DNA from: Rodentibacter haemolyticus
GTDB lineage: Bacteria; Pseudomonadota; Gammaproteobacteria; Enterobacterales; Pasteurellaceae
Length of the DNA: 64,000 bases
Reading direction: 5' to 3'
NCBI RefSeq assembly: GCF_015356115.1
Contig: NZ_CP063056.1
Location: forward strand, 62,001 to 126,000
Position numbers and translations under genes: made by a program. Of this stretch, positions 45,992 to 54,812 are shown in pieces. A model generated the notes under the pieces. That model did not search any database. It was not told where the DNA came from and saw only the letters and a program-made list of their open reading frames with translations. Within the stretch, counting starts at the first letter, position 1, and every line of letters starts with the position of its first letter.

Positions 45992-47059
45992 TTACCAAAG
46001 GCTCATTTGTTCTTGTTTATTTTCTTCCGATAAATTAACGTGTAAACCAATCAAGCGAACAGATTTTCCTTGTCTGCGCTGCCAAATTTGCCGAAGTAAT
46101 TGCTGAAAACCGGCTAAGGAAAAAGGCAACCCTGTTTTTTCCAAAGTCGTCACTTGAAAATCCTCAAATTTGAGTTTTATGCCGATTTTACGGAAGGCAG
46201 ATAAAGGCGTATTAGGCACGGCACGTTCAAGACGACGACATAATTCTGCATACAGATCATCTAACAATACAATAGCCTTCTCAGGCTCGTAAATATTTTT
46301 AACAAGCGTGCGCTCAACCCCCACGGATTTTCTTTCGCGATGAGACTGAACCTCACGTTCGTCGATACCATGACTAAAATCCCAAATTCGCTTACCTATT
46401 TTTCCAAATCGATTCAATAAAACGGATTGATCAAAATTTTGTACATCGGCGCAGGTTTCTAATCCCATATCCGATAAACGCTGTGAAGTGACTTTCCCAA
46501 CTCCCGGAATTTTTTTTAAAGCGAGAGGTTTAACAAAGGCCGCCACTTCATTGGGTTTGATCACAAACTGTCCGTTAGGTTTATTCATATCAGAGGCAAT
46601 TTTTGCAAGAAATTTAAGCGGCGCAATCCCTGCTGAAGAAGTGAGTTTTAGCTCATCAAAAATCGCTTGGCGAATTTCTTGCGCAATCCACGTGGCTGAC
46701 CCCGAACATTTTTGGCAATCAGTTACATCCAAATAGGCTTCATCTAAAGAAAGGGGTTCGATGATATCCGTATAACGACGAAAAATTTGATGAATCTGCG
46801 CTGAAACCTGTTTATATAACGCCATATTTACCGGAATAAGCACTAAATTCGGACATTTTTTGATAGATTGAGTCGTAGGCATTGCACTATGTAACCCAAA
46901 TTTTCTCGCCTCATAATTACAGGTTGTCAACACACCACGTTGAGTAGAACTCCCCCCTACCGCAACAGGTTTACCTTGCAAGGAAGGATTTTCACGAATT
47001 TCCACCGAAGCATAGAAGCAATCCATATCGATATGAATGATTTTGCGGGCAAAAGACAT
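45992..47059 (-). CDS. dinB: DNA polymerase IV
   Basis: 355 aa Y-family polymerase. IIHIDMDCFYASVEIRENP (catalytic Asp), SLDEAYLDVT (catalytic Asp-Glu), helix-hairpin-helix IPGVGKVTSQRL, and the little-finger domain. The C-terminus ends NKQEQMSLW, a QxxLxLF-like beta-clamp motif. I see no clear LexA box upstream. An uptake signal sits just before the start. Confidence 0.96.
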   Translation of the reverse strand: MSFARKIIHIDMDCFYASVEIRENPSLQGKPVAVGGSSTQRGVLTTCNYEARKFGLHSAMPTTQSIKKCPNLVLIPVNMALYKQVSAQIHQIFRRYTDIIEPLSLDEAYLDVTDCQKCSGSATWIAQEIRQAIFDELKLTSSAGIAPLKFLAKIASDMNKPNGQFVIKPNEVAAFVKPLALKKIPGVGKVTSQRLSDMGLETCADVQNFDQSVLLNRFGKIGKRIWDFSHGIDEREVQSHRERKSVGVERTLVKNIYEPEKAIVLLDDLYAELCRRLERAVPNTPLSAFRKIGIKLKFEDFQVTTLEKTGLPFSLAGFQQLLRQIWQRRQGKSVRLIGLHVNLSEENKQEQMSLW

Positions 47060-47168
47060 AACGGAAAAGTGCGGTTAAAAATAAAGGCGTTTAGTATAAC
47101 CATAATAAAAACACTGTTCAAGCACACATATAATTCTACATATCAGCAGGTTGAGCATTAGAAAACGA

Positions 47169-47660
47169 TTAACGTTCACGCAGTTCGTTTTGATCACTAA
47201 AACGAATAACCTGATCAACAGAATAAACCTCAATTTTAGCTTGTGAATCCATAAAAACCGGTCTGAACTTTTCTTGAATTTGCACAAAAGGGAGTTGTAA
47301 ATTAATCGTGAATGATTTACCCGGCAACAATGGCGACACCAGATCAATGTTCATATCTTGACTGTGTACCACTTCACGCTTGTTTACATAAATACTCAAC
47401 CATTGAACAGCCGAAATCGGCTTATTGCTAATATTGGATACCGTATATTTGAAAACGGCAAGTGCTTGCCCGTTGTTATCAACGCTTAAATGCTGATTTT
47501 CAGCATTAATAGAAATAGCCTGAGTAACCGAAGTAATTTTTGAAATGCGTTCTTTTTTACTCTCTGATTTCACGCCTTCTTTGCTTTGTGCTGCCGATAC
47601 ATTCATTGCAAAAAATAGTGAAGCCATTGAAAGAGTAATGAGAGATTTGAGATTTTTCAT
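47169..47660 (-). CDS. Secreted protein of unknown function
   Basis: 163 aa. Signal peptide with cleavage after NVSAA (about 24). The mature part is basic at first (KEGVKSESKKERISK) and then beta-rich (VFKYTVSNISNKPISAVQWLSIYVN), suggesting an Ig-like or FxLYD-type fold. I do not recognise the family. AAGGAAAAATAAA precedes the ATG. No operon partner. Confidence 0.7.
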   Translation of the reverse strand: MKNLKSLITLSMASLFFAMNVSAAQSKEGVKSESKKERISKITSVTQAISINAENQHLSVDNNGQALAVFKYTVSNISNKPISAVQWLSIYVNKREVVHSQDMNIDLVSPLLPGKSFTINLQLPFVQIQEKFRPVFMDSQAKIEVYSVDQVIRFSDQNELRER

Positions 47661-47769
47661 TTTATTTTTCCTTTGATAAAACCGAGCGAAATTCTACCCT
47701 AACACGGCAGTTTAATAAATAAGGTGCTTTTATTTGTGTCTTTTTTTTGCTAGACTTACGAATAATTTT

Positions 47770-48134
47770 GGGGCTGATTCTGGATTCGACGGGATTAGCG
47801 AAGCCCAAGGTGCACGTCGAGGTGCGGTAGGCCTCGTAAATAAACCGCAAAAAAATAGTCGCAAACGACGAACAATACGCTTTAGCAGCTTAATAACCTG
47901 CATTTAGCCTTCGCGCCCCAGCTTCCGCTCGTAAGACGGGGAGTTTGCGGAGTCAACCCAAAACGAGATCGTGTGGAAGCCGCCGTTTGAGGATCGAAGC
48001 ATTAAATTAAATCAAACTAGTTCAAGTTTAGCGTGTCTGTTCGCATACTTGAATGAAATTAAAGACCGACTAAACGTGTAGTACTGAAGGTAGAGTAATT
48101 TCGGACGCGGGTTCAACTCCCGCCAGCTCCACCA
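47770..48134 (+). ncRNA. ssrA: Transfer-messenger RNA (tmRNA)
   Basis: 365 nt. The tRNA-like ends GGGGCUGAUU and AGCUCCACCA pair; the tag frame at 47861-47893 reads ANDEQYALAA-stop; the T-arm is GCGGG TTCAACT CCCGC. Releases stalled ribosomes with SmpB. Its 3' end is the integration site of the island. Confidence 0.97.
48112..48127 (+). other. attL core of the island (3' end of ssrA)
   Basis: TTCAACTCCCGCCAGC, identical to 62518-62533. Confidence 0.85.
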
Positions 48135-48171
48135 AATCGATAAATCAATTTAAATCATAATGAGTTACAAA

Positions 48172-48205
48172 GCCTTGTGGGATAAGCCTTCAAGGCTTTT
48201 TTATT
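48172..48205 (+). terminator. Terminator downstream of ssrA
   Basis: AAGCCTTG and CAAGGCTT stem followed by TTTTTATT. A close relative lies beyond attR at 62547-62583, so the island supplies one copy and the chromosome the other. Confidence 0.75.
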
Positions 48206-48244
48206 GGGTCATATTAAATCATAGTAAATCACTGTAAATCACGT

Positions 48245-48393
48245 TTTTAGTGATCTCGTTTGTGATCTCGTGTACCATTCCCTCAAAGACGAGATCACTA
48301 AAATGAAAAATGAAACCCTTTAAAGCCATATATAGCAAGGCTTTAGCCGTTTTTAGTGATCTCATTTTTTTACTTCTTTTTGAGATCACTAAA
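48245..48393. repeat. Left GTGATCTC arm array
   Basis: Five copies: direct at 48250, 48262 and 48356, inverted at 48291 and 48382. The 26 bases 48245-48270 recur exactly at 62439-62464. They lie between att and int, so are probably arm-type integrase or excisionase sites. Confidence 0.7.
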
Positions 48394-48410
48394 CTTTAAA
48401 AGGCGTTGAT

Positions 48411-49673
48411 ATGGCTAGAACGATAAAGGCACTTAATCACACTCAAATAGATAAGGCAAAGCCAAAGGATAAACTTTATAGACTGGCAGACGGTAACGGG
48501 CTTTATTTAAGCATCCGCCCTACCGGTGCGAAGAATTGGACGTTTAACTATAAAAAACCTTTTTCAGACAGCAAAGACGGGAGAACAAATATTACTATTG
48601 GCGATTACCCTAGCATTTCTTTGTTACAGGCTAGAGAAATCTCAAGGGAATATTTGGCGTTACTTGCTCAAAATATCGATCCGAAATCTCACCGGGAACA
48701 ACAAGAGGAAGAGAAAAAGAAAGCACTCAATTCTACTTTTCAAAATGTGGCTAAGCTATGGTTTGAAGATAGAAAACTACGGGCTAATTTTTCAGAGAAA
48801 ACCGCAATCGATACTTGGCGACTATTGGAACGTCATTTATTCCCTGCTTTTGGCAATATGCCGATTTCTGAAATGACCGCTAATAATGTGATAAAAGTTT
48901 TAAAGCCACTTCAAGCGAAAGGCACACTAGAAACCTTAAAACGAACTATTCAAAAGCTCAATGAGGTGATGACTTATGCCATTCATCACGATATTTTAAC
49001 CGATAATCGAATGGCTAACCTTTCTAAAGCCTTTGATAGCCCCCAAGTTCAGCATATGCGGACAATTAGACCTGAAGAACTAGGGGAATTTCTGACCGCA
49101 CTTGCTAAAGCTCAAATTCACCCTCAAACAAGGCTTTTAATTCAATGGCAACTTTTGACAATGACAAGACCCAATGAGGCAGCAACGGCTAAATTTGAAG
49201 ATATTGATGAACGTGCGAGGACGTGGACAATATTCATCAATAAAGGATTAAAAGAAACAGCACAAGGGCGAAAACATATTGTTACCCTATCACGGCAAGC
49301 CTTAGCCGTATTAGCTGAAATCAAAAAGATAAACGGTGGTGGGCGGTATTTATTCCCTAGCATTAAAGACCCTAGCACACACTGCAACACACAAACAGCA
49401 AATGCGGCTATTAAGCGTATGGGCTATCACGGTAAACTGGTGGCACACGGTTTACGCAGTATCGCTAGCACGGCTTTAAATGAGCAGGGATTTAATAAAG
49501 ATTGGATTGAGGTGGCTTTGTCGCATATTGATAAGGATAAAATCAGACAAGCCTATAACCGTGCTTTGTATTTGGAAGATAGGGCTAGAATGCTGCAATG
49601 GTGGGGCGATTATGTAGAGAATGCCGCTAAAGATGCCTTGCCTGAATTTCATCTTAAAATCGTCAATGACTGA
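48411..49673 (+). CDS. int: P4-type tyrosine-recombinase integrase
   Basis: 420 aa. N-terminal DUF4102-type arm-binding domain (LADGNGLYLSIRPTGAKNWTFNYK), SAM-like core-binding domain (about 105-200) and catalytic domain with Arg in TMTRPNEA, His-x-x-Arg in VAHGLRSIAST, His in ALSHIDKDK and Tyr in IRQAYNRA. P4-type integrases commonly use tRNA and tmRNA ends. Contains a Chi octamer (49335) and an uptake signal (49097). Confidence 0.95.
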   Translation: MARTIKALNHTQIDKAKPKDKLYRLADGNGLYLSIRPTGAKNWTFNYKKPFSDSKDGRTNITIGDYPSISLLQAREISREYLALLAQNIDPKSHREQQEEEKKKALNSTFQNVAKLWFEDRKLRANFSEKTAIDTWRLLERHLFPAFGNMPISEMTANNVIKVLKPLQAKGTLETLKRTIQKLNEVMTYAIHHDILTDNRMANLSKAFDSPQVQHMRTIRPEELGEFLTALAKAQIHPQTRLLIQWQLLTMTRPNEAATAKFEDIDERARTWTIFINKGLKETAQGRKHIVTLSRQALAVLAEIKKINGGGRYLFPSIKDPSTHCNTQTANAAIKRMGYHGKLVAHGLRSIASTALNEQGFNKDWIEVALSHIDKDKIRQAYNRALYLEDRARMLQWWGDYVENAAKDALPEFHLKIVND

Positions 49674-49691
49674 TTAAAGGGTTACTCCACT

Positions 49692-49716
49692 ACCTAGCCT
49701 ATTGGCTAGGTTTTTT
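49692..49716 (+). terminator. Terminator of int
   Basis: CCTAGCC-TATT-GGCTAGG followed by TTTTTTATT. Confidence 0.85.
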
Positions 49717-49752
49717 ATTACCGAATTTCTACATTTTAAAAATTTTGATTTT

Positions 49753-49783
49753 GTTCTTAACTTCTTAACTTCTTAACTCTTTA
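49753..49783. repeat. Left CTTAACTT iterons
   Basis: Three tandem copies of TTCTTAACT in 30 bases; the reverse complement of the AGTTAAGA iterons at 62074-62195. Confidence 0.7.
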
Positions 49784-49840
49784 ATTGATTAAATCAAAAA
49801 AATTGAAAGTAGAATGAATATTTGGGGAGAATAGTAAAAC

Positions 49841-49880
49841 AAAAGATACAAAATCATTGCTTGATTGTATCTTTTATAAT
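49841..49880 (+). promoter_or_regulatory. Promoter/operator of the antitoxin gene
   Basis: AAAAGATACAA (49841-49851) and TTGTATCTTTT (49865-49875) form an 11-bp inverted repeat running into the -10 TATAAT (49875-49880); a bound antitoxin would block transcription. Confidence 0.65.
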
Positions 49881-49968
49881 ACAACATATTCAAATTCAAC
49901 AATACAAGGCGAGCTGATGAGCAATAGAGAAAAAACCAACTTAAAGCGGATTTTATGGAGATAGAAAA

Positions 49969-50274
49969 ATGGCTAAAGTATTAGAACAATTTGACGAAGC
50001 AAAATATTTAACAGACGAAGAAACAATTAAAGCCTACTTAGAATTATCTCTTGAAAGTGGTGATAAAGCGGAATTTATAGAAGCCCTAAACACCTTGGCA
50101 AGAGCAAGAGGAATAACCCAATTAGCGAAAGAAACAGGGCTAGGACGTGAAAGTCTATATAAAACCCTTTCCGGTAGTGTAGAACCGAAACTAAGCACAC
50201 TAGAACGCATAACCGAGGCACTAGGCTTTAAATTATCCCTATCACTTAGCCCGAAAACCACCACAAATATTTAA
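49969..50274 (+). CDS. Orphan HI1420-type antitoxin (HigA-like HTH)
   Basis: 101 aa. The text FDEAKYLTDEETIKAYLELSLESGD and the HTH LAKETGLGRESLYKTLSGSVEPKLSTLERI match the addiction-module antidote family typified by HI1420. Its normal partner is a HigB/Gp49-like toxin encoded just upstream; that space (49840-49968) has no intact gene. GGAGATAG precedes the ATG. Confidence 0.85.
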   Translation: MAKVLEQFDEAKYLTDEETIKAYLELSLESGDKAEFIEALNTLARARGITQLAKETGLGRESLYKTLSGSVEPKLSTLERITEALGFKLSLSLSPKTTTNI

Positions 50275-50687
50275 CCACCACCCCGAACCTACGGAGCTTT
50301 TATCGTTTTCATTCGGCAGGTGGTGGATATTCTAAATTGAATTTCGTACCCAGTACGCACGTGCGCGCGAGGGAAAATCTATTGATTGGCTTTTATGCTA
50401 TGGGGAGGGGCGGGTAAAAAGTTCAGAGAAAAAGTCTTGAATACCGCCTGGGGAACTCTCTTTCATCGCTATTACAGTTTTTCTACCCTTTTTTTAGGCT
50501 AGAACCGCCATAAAGCGACCGCCAAGGCGTTTTACTGCTCAAAGACGAACAAACACAAGGGCAAGGATTAAAACCGCTTAGAATGCGAATGATCCCCTAA
50601 GTTTACCCCAACGATTTACAATTCCCAAAGATGGGGAGCATATCAAGGGATAACGGAAACCGTGATCCCTTTTCCTCAAATTGAGGT
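50275..50687. other. Non-coding stretch with GC-rich block (candidate packaging site) and a terminator-like hairpin
   Basis: No credible gene. Inverted Chi octamers flank 50275-50326. At 50345-50425 stands an unusually GC-rich run (ACGCACGTGCGCGCGAGGG, then GGGGAGGGGCGGG). At 50645-50672 AAGGGATAACGG pairs with CCGTGATCCCTT and is followed by TTTT. Confidence 0.45.
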
Positions 50688-50909
50688 ATGGGGAAAATCA
50701 CCAAACCCAATAGCCAAACAAAAGCCACCACCAAACAGATTTATTTTGTTTTAGATGAAATTATATTTGATGAATATAATTATATCTGTTCACAAATCGA
50801 CATCGTTCAACATCTTTTCTACACTTCAAGCCTTGCGAATACTGAATTTTAATCAAAAGATGATGATGACCCTAAACCCCAAAAAACTGCCGAAAACCAC
50901 GAGACCTAA
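50688..50909 (+). pseudogene. Small ORF interrupted by an in-frame stop
   Basis: An ATG at 50688 gives 54 codons (MGKITKPNSQTKATTKQIYF, then FVLDEIIFDEYNYICSQIDI..) to TAA at 50850; the same frame then reads SKDDDDPKPQKTAENHET to a second TAA. The acidic tail looks coding, so one longer protein may have been interrupted. No good ribosome site. The overlapping frame 50755-50949 is considered a shadow. Confidence 0.35.
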
Positions 50910-51035
50910 CCCCCGTGGAAAGGGGTATCCCATAGGGAGTACCTTTTAACTGTTTAAATGAACAGTTGAAATCTTTCTTTTATCGTTCATATTGCGTTAT
51001 AATGGAGCAATTTAAATCATTAGCAATAACCGAAG

Positions 51036-51767
51036 ATGACCGAGCTATTAGCAGAAATCGACCGACTAAAAGCCGAACTATCCCAACTTAGACCGCTAAC
51101 CCAAAGCGAACTCAACCGCTTGAGAAATGAATTTATTATTGAAAGTTCGTATAACTCAAACGCTATTGAAGGCAACACTATCACGCTAAGAGAAACCGCA
51201 TTGATTTTAAATGACGGCATAACCATAGCGGAGAAACCGATTAGAGAGCATTTGGATATTATTGGTTTTAGAGACGCATTTAATTTTCTATTTGAGCTGG
51301 TGGCAAATAATGAACCATTGAGCGAGCGAACCATTAAAGACATTCACGCTTTAGTCTTAATGAGCAATGCAGAACACAAAGGCAAATATCGGGCTATTCC
51401 GGTTAAGATTTTAGGGGCTGAAAATGAGCCGACACCACCGCACTTTATAGCGGAAGAAATGGCAGAATTAATCAGTACCTATCATCAATTAAAATCCCAC
51501 CCACTGATTGCGATTGCGTGGTTGCATTTGAGCTTTGAGAGTATTCACCCGTTTATAGATGGCAACGGAAGAACCGGGCGATTACTGCTGAATTTTGAAT
51601 TGTTAAAGCGTGGCTATTTGCCGGTTGATATTAAATTCAAAGACCGTGCGAAATATTATCAATGCTTTGATGATTTTCATAAAACAGGAAAACCGACCGC
51701 ACTTTGTGATCTTATTGCCGGTTATGAATTGGCAGAGCTTGAGCGATATATCCAAATTTTAAAATAA
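51036..51767 (+). CDS. Fic-domain protein with N-terminal inhibitory helix
   Basis: 243 aa. The Fic motif HPFIDGNGRTGR (about 171-182) has all catalytic residues for AMP or phosphate transfer. SNAIEGN near residue 42 matches the inhibitory (S/T)xxxEGN helix of class II Fic proteins, whose glutamate blocks the ATP gamma-phosphate. A Fic/DOC N-terminal four-helix region precedes it. Target unknown. Own transcription unit inside the island. Confidence 0.9.
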   Translation: MTELLAEIDRLKAELSQLRPLTQSELNRLRNEFIIESSYNSNAIEGNTITLRETALILNDGITIAEKPIREHLDIIGFRDAFNFLFELVANNEPLSERTIKDIHALVLMSNAEHKGKYRAIPVKILGAENEPTPPHFIAEEMAELISTYHQLKSHPLIAIAWLHLSFESIHPFIDGNGRTGRLLLNFELLKRGYLPVDIKFKDRAKYYQCFDDFHKTGKPTALCDLIAGYELAELERYIQILK

Positions 51768-51876
51768 CCGAATTTGTGCGGCTAGGTGCGGATTAATTAC
51801 CCACACCGAAAGAGAACAACCCTATTTGTTCTTTGCCGCACTTCCAACCAAATAGGGCTACGCATAGGGGCGTTTT

Positions 51877-52785
51877 GTGATTGACATTAAAAGCGAATTG
51901 TTGAACTTAAGACAGCTGCGAGAACAAGAATATATTTCTGTTGTTGAGTTGTTAGATTTTCTAAAAAAGCACAATCCGAATTCTTTATATCCTGAAATTG
52001 CGACTTATTTATTAGTCAAACTTTCACCTAATGATGTAAGAAAAACAGAAGATGAAATATGGGGAGATGTAGATTTTGAATGTTGGATAGAACAAAACGG
52101 AATATCCGTTTTTGAAGTACCATCAAAAATCGATGAAAAAGTAAAAAATTTACACCCTAATTTATTTTTTGAAGCATTGGAAACCGTAAGAGATTTTGAC
52201 GATATTCTATTTTATGATGACCCTGAGATGGTTACTGAATATCTAAAGGAAAATCAATTAGGGATTTATATTAAACGCAAAAGAATAGAAGAACTTTTAA
52301 ATATTGATACCACCGATCACGCTAAAGCCTTAAACGAGTTAATAGAAGGGCAGGCAACACTAGTGGCTATGGCTTTAACCAAAACAGAGGAATTTATAAA
52401 AAATACAGATATTAATAAATCACCGGTTGGCACGGCAGAACGACTTGTATTTCAACAACATTTAACCGAAAAGGATAAAATCATAGAAGAACTACAAGCC
52501 GAAATTGAAAACCTGAAAAAACCTGAAATAATAAAAAGTGCGGTCAATTATGAGGATTTTTCTATTCACGGGCACACTACCGATGAAATCAAAGTTATTT
52601 TCGAGGTAATCAAACGGTATTGGCTAAACTATGATTTATCACAACCCGACACCATAGCAAACGCAAAGGACATAACAGAATGGATTGAAAAGAATTATCC
52701 AAGCATAAGCAGAAATAATCGAGAGGCAATTCAAAGAATAACAAGACCTAACCAAGCTAAAGCGATTGGCAGAAAAGGGGTATAA
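51877..52785 (+). CDS. Island protein of unknown function
   Basis: 302 aa from a GTG start (TAGGGG upstream). Acidic N-terminal two thirds with no motif I recognise; a coiled coil at about 204-222 (EKDKIIEELQAEIENLKK); a C-terminal domain (about 232-302: DEIKVIFEVIKRYWLNYD .. SRNNREAIQRITRP) of the kind seen at the end of several phage-associated proteins. Transcribed with no neighbour; ended by the hairpin at 52826-52860. Confidence 0.75.
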   Translation: MIDIKSELLNLRQLREQEYISVVELLDFLKKHNPNSLYPEIATYLLVKLSPNDVRKTEDEIWGDVDFECWIEQNGISVFEVPSKIDEKVKNLHPNLFFEALETVRDFDDILFYDDPEMVTEYLKENQLGIYIKRKRIEELLNIDTTDHAKALNELIEGQATLVAMALTKTEEFIKNTDINKSPVGTAERLVFQQHLTEKDKIIEELQAEIENLKKPEIIKSAVNYEDFSIHGHTTDEIKVIFEVIKRYWLNYDLSQPDTIANAKDITEWIEKNYPSISRNNREAIQRITRPNQAKAIGRKGV

Positions 52786-52825
52786 CCCTTTTTAACCTGA
52801 TAAAATCTAGCGTTAACGCATTTCA

Positions 52826-52860
52826 TAGGGCTAAACTCAAAAGGGGTATAGCCCTTTTTT
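52826..52860 (+). terminator. Terminator upstream of alpA
   Basis: TAGGGCTA and TATAGCCCT stem followed by TTTTT, separating the leftward half of the island from the alpA operon. Confidence 0.7.
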
Positions 52861-52989
52861 ATTGTCTAAAGGGTACACCCCTTTAAAACCCTTTTACCCT
52901 ATTTTTAATTCTTTGACTTTCCTACCATACCCCCAACGCAATATAACGCAAATTGCACCAAATTAACCAATCAACAGCAATTAGGGGGA

Positions 52990-53196
52990 ATGATGACAAC
53001 AACCAATCAAGCCATACAAACCGAAACCATTGAAAAACATTACAGCGTAACGGAGCTTACTAATTTAGGGCTAGGCTCACGCTCAAAAATAGATCGCCTT
53101 GTTCGCAATGGCATTCTCACCAAAATCAAAATAGGACGTTCTACACGCTTTAAAGCAAGCGATATACAGGCTTATTTGAACAGCTTACAAGGATAA
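52990..53196 (+). CDS. AlpA/excisionase-type HTH regulator
   Basis: 68 aa. HTH_17/MerR-like helix-turn-helix (SVTELTNLGLGSRSKIDRLVRNGILTKIKIGRSTRF, about 19-55). AlpA-type proteins activate satellite operons and excision in P4-like elements and PICIs. AGGGGGA just before the ATG. First gene of the long rightward gene string. Confidence 0.85.
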   Translation: MMTTTNQAIQTETIEKHYSVTELTNLGLGSRSKIDRLVRNGILTKIKIGRSTRFKASDIQAYLNSLQG

Positions 53197-53202
53197 AACC
53201 GA

Positions 53203-53262
53203 GCAATAAAAAAGCCCCATTGAGAAAACTTTTAAAAACTCAACAGGGCAATTAGAGACCAT
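53203..53262. other. Leader hairpin between alpA and the next gene
   Basis: GCCCCATTGAG and CTCAACAGGGC form an imperfect 11-bp stem around an AT loop. There is no T-run on the sense strand, so it is an RNA structure of unknown role and not a terminator. Confidence 0.4.
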
Positions 53263-53283
53263 TATTTAATAAGGAACTTATCA

Positions 53284-53622
53284 ATGAGCATTCTACACCG
53301 CCCCGATGATTTAAACCATACCGAAACCGTTTATTTTTGCTTGTTTACCGGTTCATTTACCGAGCTTGAAAACGTGGACAAATACCGGTTCACCAGTGGC
53401 AGGAATTACATTTCAACCTTTGAGCGGAGATTTCTCAATGGTGGACGTTTAAAACGCACCACAGAACACGCCCAAAACGGCACGCAATATTACCGTTATT
53501 CCATCGCCGACAAAACCCAATGCGAAACCCTTATCAAGGCTTACAACCTATCACGCAACCGCAGAAAGCTACACGGATTGAGTGCGGAAGAACAAGAGGC
53601 GTTACTGGCGAAATATGACTAA
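53284..53622 (+). CDS. Island protein of unknown function
   Basis: 112 aa, basic, with AAGGA nine bases before the ATG. Text such as TVYFCLFTGSFTELENVDKYRF and RNRRKLHGLSAEEQEALLAKYD is reminiscent of small satellite-encoded proteins but I cannot assign a family. Coupled by overlap to the next gene. Confidence 0.7.
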   Translation: MSILHRPDDLNHTETVYFCLFTGSFTELENVDKYRFTSGRNYISTFERRFLNGGRLKRTTEHAQNGTQYYRYSIADKTQCETLIKAYNLSRNRRKLHGLSAEEQEALLAKYD

Positions 53623-53848
53623 ATCCACCACTAAACCGAAACGCAAAATCAAGCCGTTTTACATCGTTACCGGCACAGCCCCCGATGGCGGACGAACAGA
53701 AACGATAGCCGAATTTAAAAACAAATCGCAAATACTCAAAGGCTTACGGCAACAGGGATTAGATTTTGACAAATATCAAGAAATCACTATCCGAAAAAGC
53801 CCGATTACCGTTTACGAATATTTACCCCAAGAGGATAAGCAACAATGA
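53615..53848 (+). CDS. Small basic island protein of unknown function
   Basis: 77 aa from the ATG at 53615, which overlaps the previous stop by 8 bases; its own stop overlaps the next ATG (ATGA). Very basic start (MTKSTTKPKRKIKPF). Unknown function. Confidence 0.65.
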   Translation: MTKSTTKPKRKIKPFYIVTGTAPDGGRTETIAEFKNKSQILKGLRQQGLDFDKYQEITIRKSPITVYEYLPQEDKQQ

Positions 53849-54576
53849 ACCTAAACGAATTATTAAGCATTCAAACGTTTGATTTTATCAACGGACAGAC
53901 CGCCAACGGGATTAACGCTAGACCACTGCACCAAGCCTTACGAGTGGGACGGGATTTTTCTAATTGGATTAAAGCCCGAATTAAACAGGGCGGATTTATT
54001 GAAAACCAAGATTTTATTACTGTTCAAAATATCGCCATTGGTACGCCAAAACGGGCGAACCAAAAAGGCGGAAATATGACCGGGATTGAATACATTCTCA
54101 CCCTTGATATGGCAAAGCACCTTTGCTTAATGGAGCGTAACGAAATCGGCAAGGCTATCCGACAACATTTCATTAATGCTGAAAAGCGATTAGCCGAGGT
54201 TGCACCGAAAGTGTACAAAAACACCTTACAAGCGAGCAAGGCACGTCTAGCCAGTATCGACCACCAACACGCAATGAATGAGGCGATTAAGCAATATATC
54301 GAACGACAAGGGAAAACGGCAAAACCGCACCACTTCATCAACGATAACGAAATGCTAGAAAGCCTTGTTTTAGGTATAAATGTTCGCCACTGGAAAGCCG
54401 CCAATGGTATTACAGATAATGCCAAAAACCATTTCAACGCCTCACAGCTTGAATTACTTACTCAACTAATGATGACGAATACAAGTTTGCTCAATCTTGA
54501 TATGCCCTATCAGCAACGTAAAACGCATTTAAGCGGATTAGCACAGCGTTATTTATCGCAAAGTCTAGCCGCTTAA
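53845..54576 (+). CDS. AntA/AntB-type phage antirepressor
   Basis: 243 aa. The N-terminal domain (NARPLHQALRVGRDFSNWIKARI .. ENQDFITV .. YILTLDMAKHLCLMERNEIGKAIRQHF, about 24-110) is the AntA antirepressor module; the C-terminal half differs from the usual Ant partner. Would free the element from repression. Contains one Chi octamer (54261). Translationally coupled. Confidence 0.88.
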   Translation: MNLNELLSIQTFDFINGQTANGINARPLHQALRVGRDFSNWIKARIKQGGFIENQDFITVQNIAIGTPKRANQKGGNMTGIEYILTLDMAKHLCLMERNEIGKAIRQHFINAEKRLAEVAPKVYKNTLQASKARLASIDHQHAMNEAIKQYIERQGKTAKPHHFINDNEMLESLVLGINVRHWKAANGITDNAKNHFNASQLELLTQLMMTNTSLLNLDMPYQQRKTHLSGLAQRYLSQSLAA

Positions 54577-54610
54577 AAAATCGGTATTCCACCACCAAAA
54601 GGAAACTGCA

Positions 54611-54787
54611 ATGACATTTAATTTAGCAGAGGAGATTAGAAAAATGTTAGAGCTTATGGACAAATCACCAAGAATAAATCGCTTTATTTGGACGGTGCTA
54701 TTTCTTGTTTTTATTTATGGAATGACGTTGGCATTGCCTAGCCTAATCAATGCGATTGCGAACTGGCAACAGCTTGCGGGCAAATAA
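54611..54787 (+). CDS. Small single-span membrane protein
   Basis: 58 aa; AAAGGAAACTGCA before the ATG. Charged N-terminus (LAEEIRKMLELMDKSPRIN), one membrane helix (FIWTVLFLVFIYGMTLAL), short tail. Unknown function; could be a holin-like or regulatory small protein. Too short for many gene callers. Confidence 0.65.
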   Translation: MTFNLAEEIRKMLELMDKSPRINRFIWTVLFLVFIYGMTLALPSLINAIANWQQLAGK

Positions 54788-54812
54788 AACGAACACCAAA
54801 AGGAAACTCAAA

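Noticed and set aside
47060..47165. LexA box upstream of dinB
   Set aside because: No CTGT-N8-ACAG-like match found; only a loose CTGTTC half-site.
50755..50949. 64-codon frame MKLYLMNIII..
   Set aside because: Overlaps a better coding-like frame beginning at 50688 and has no ribosome site.
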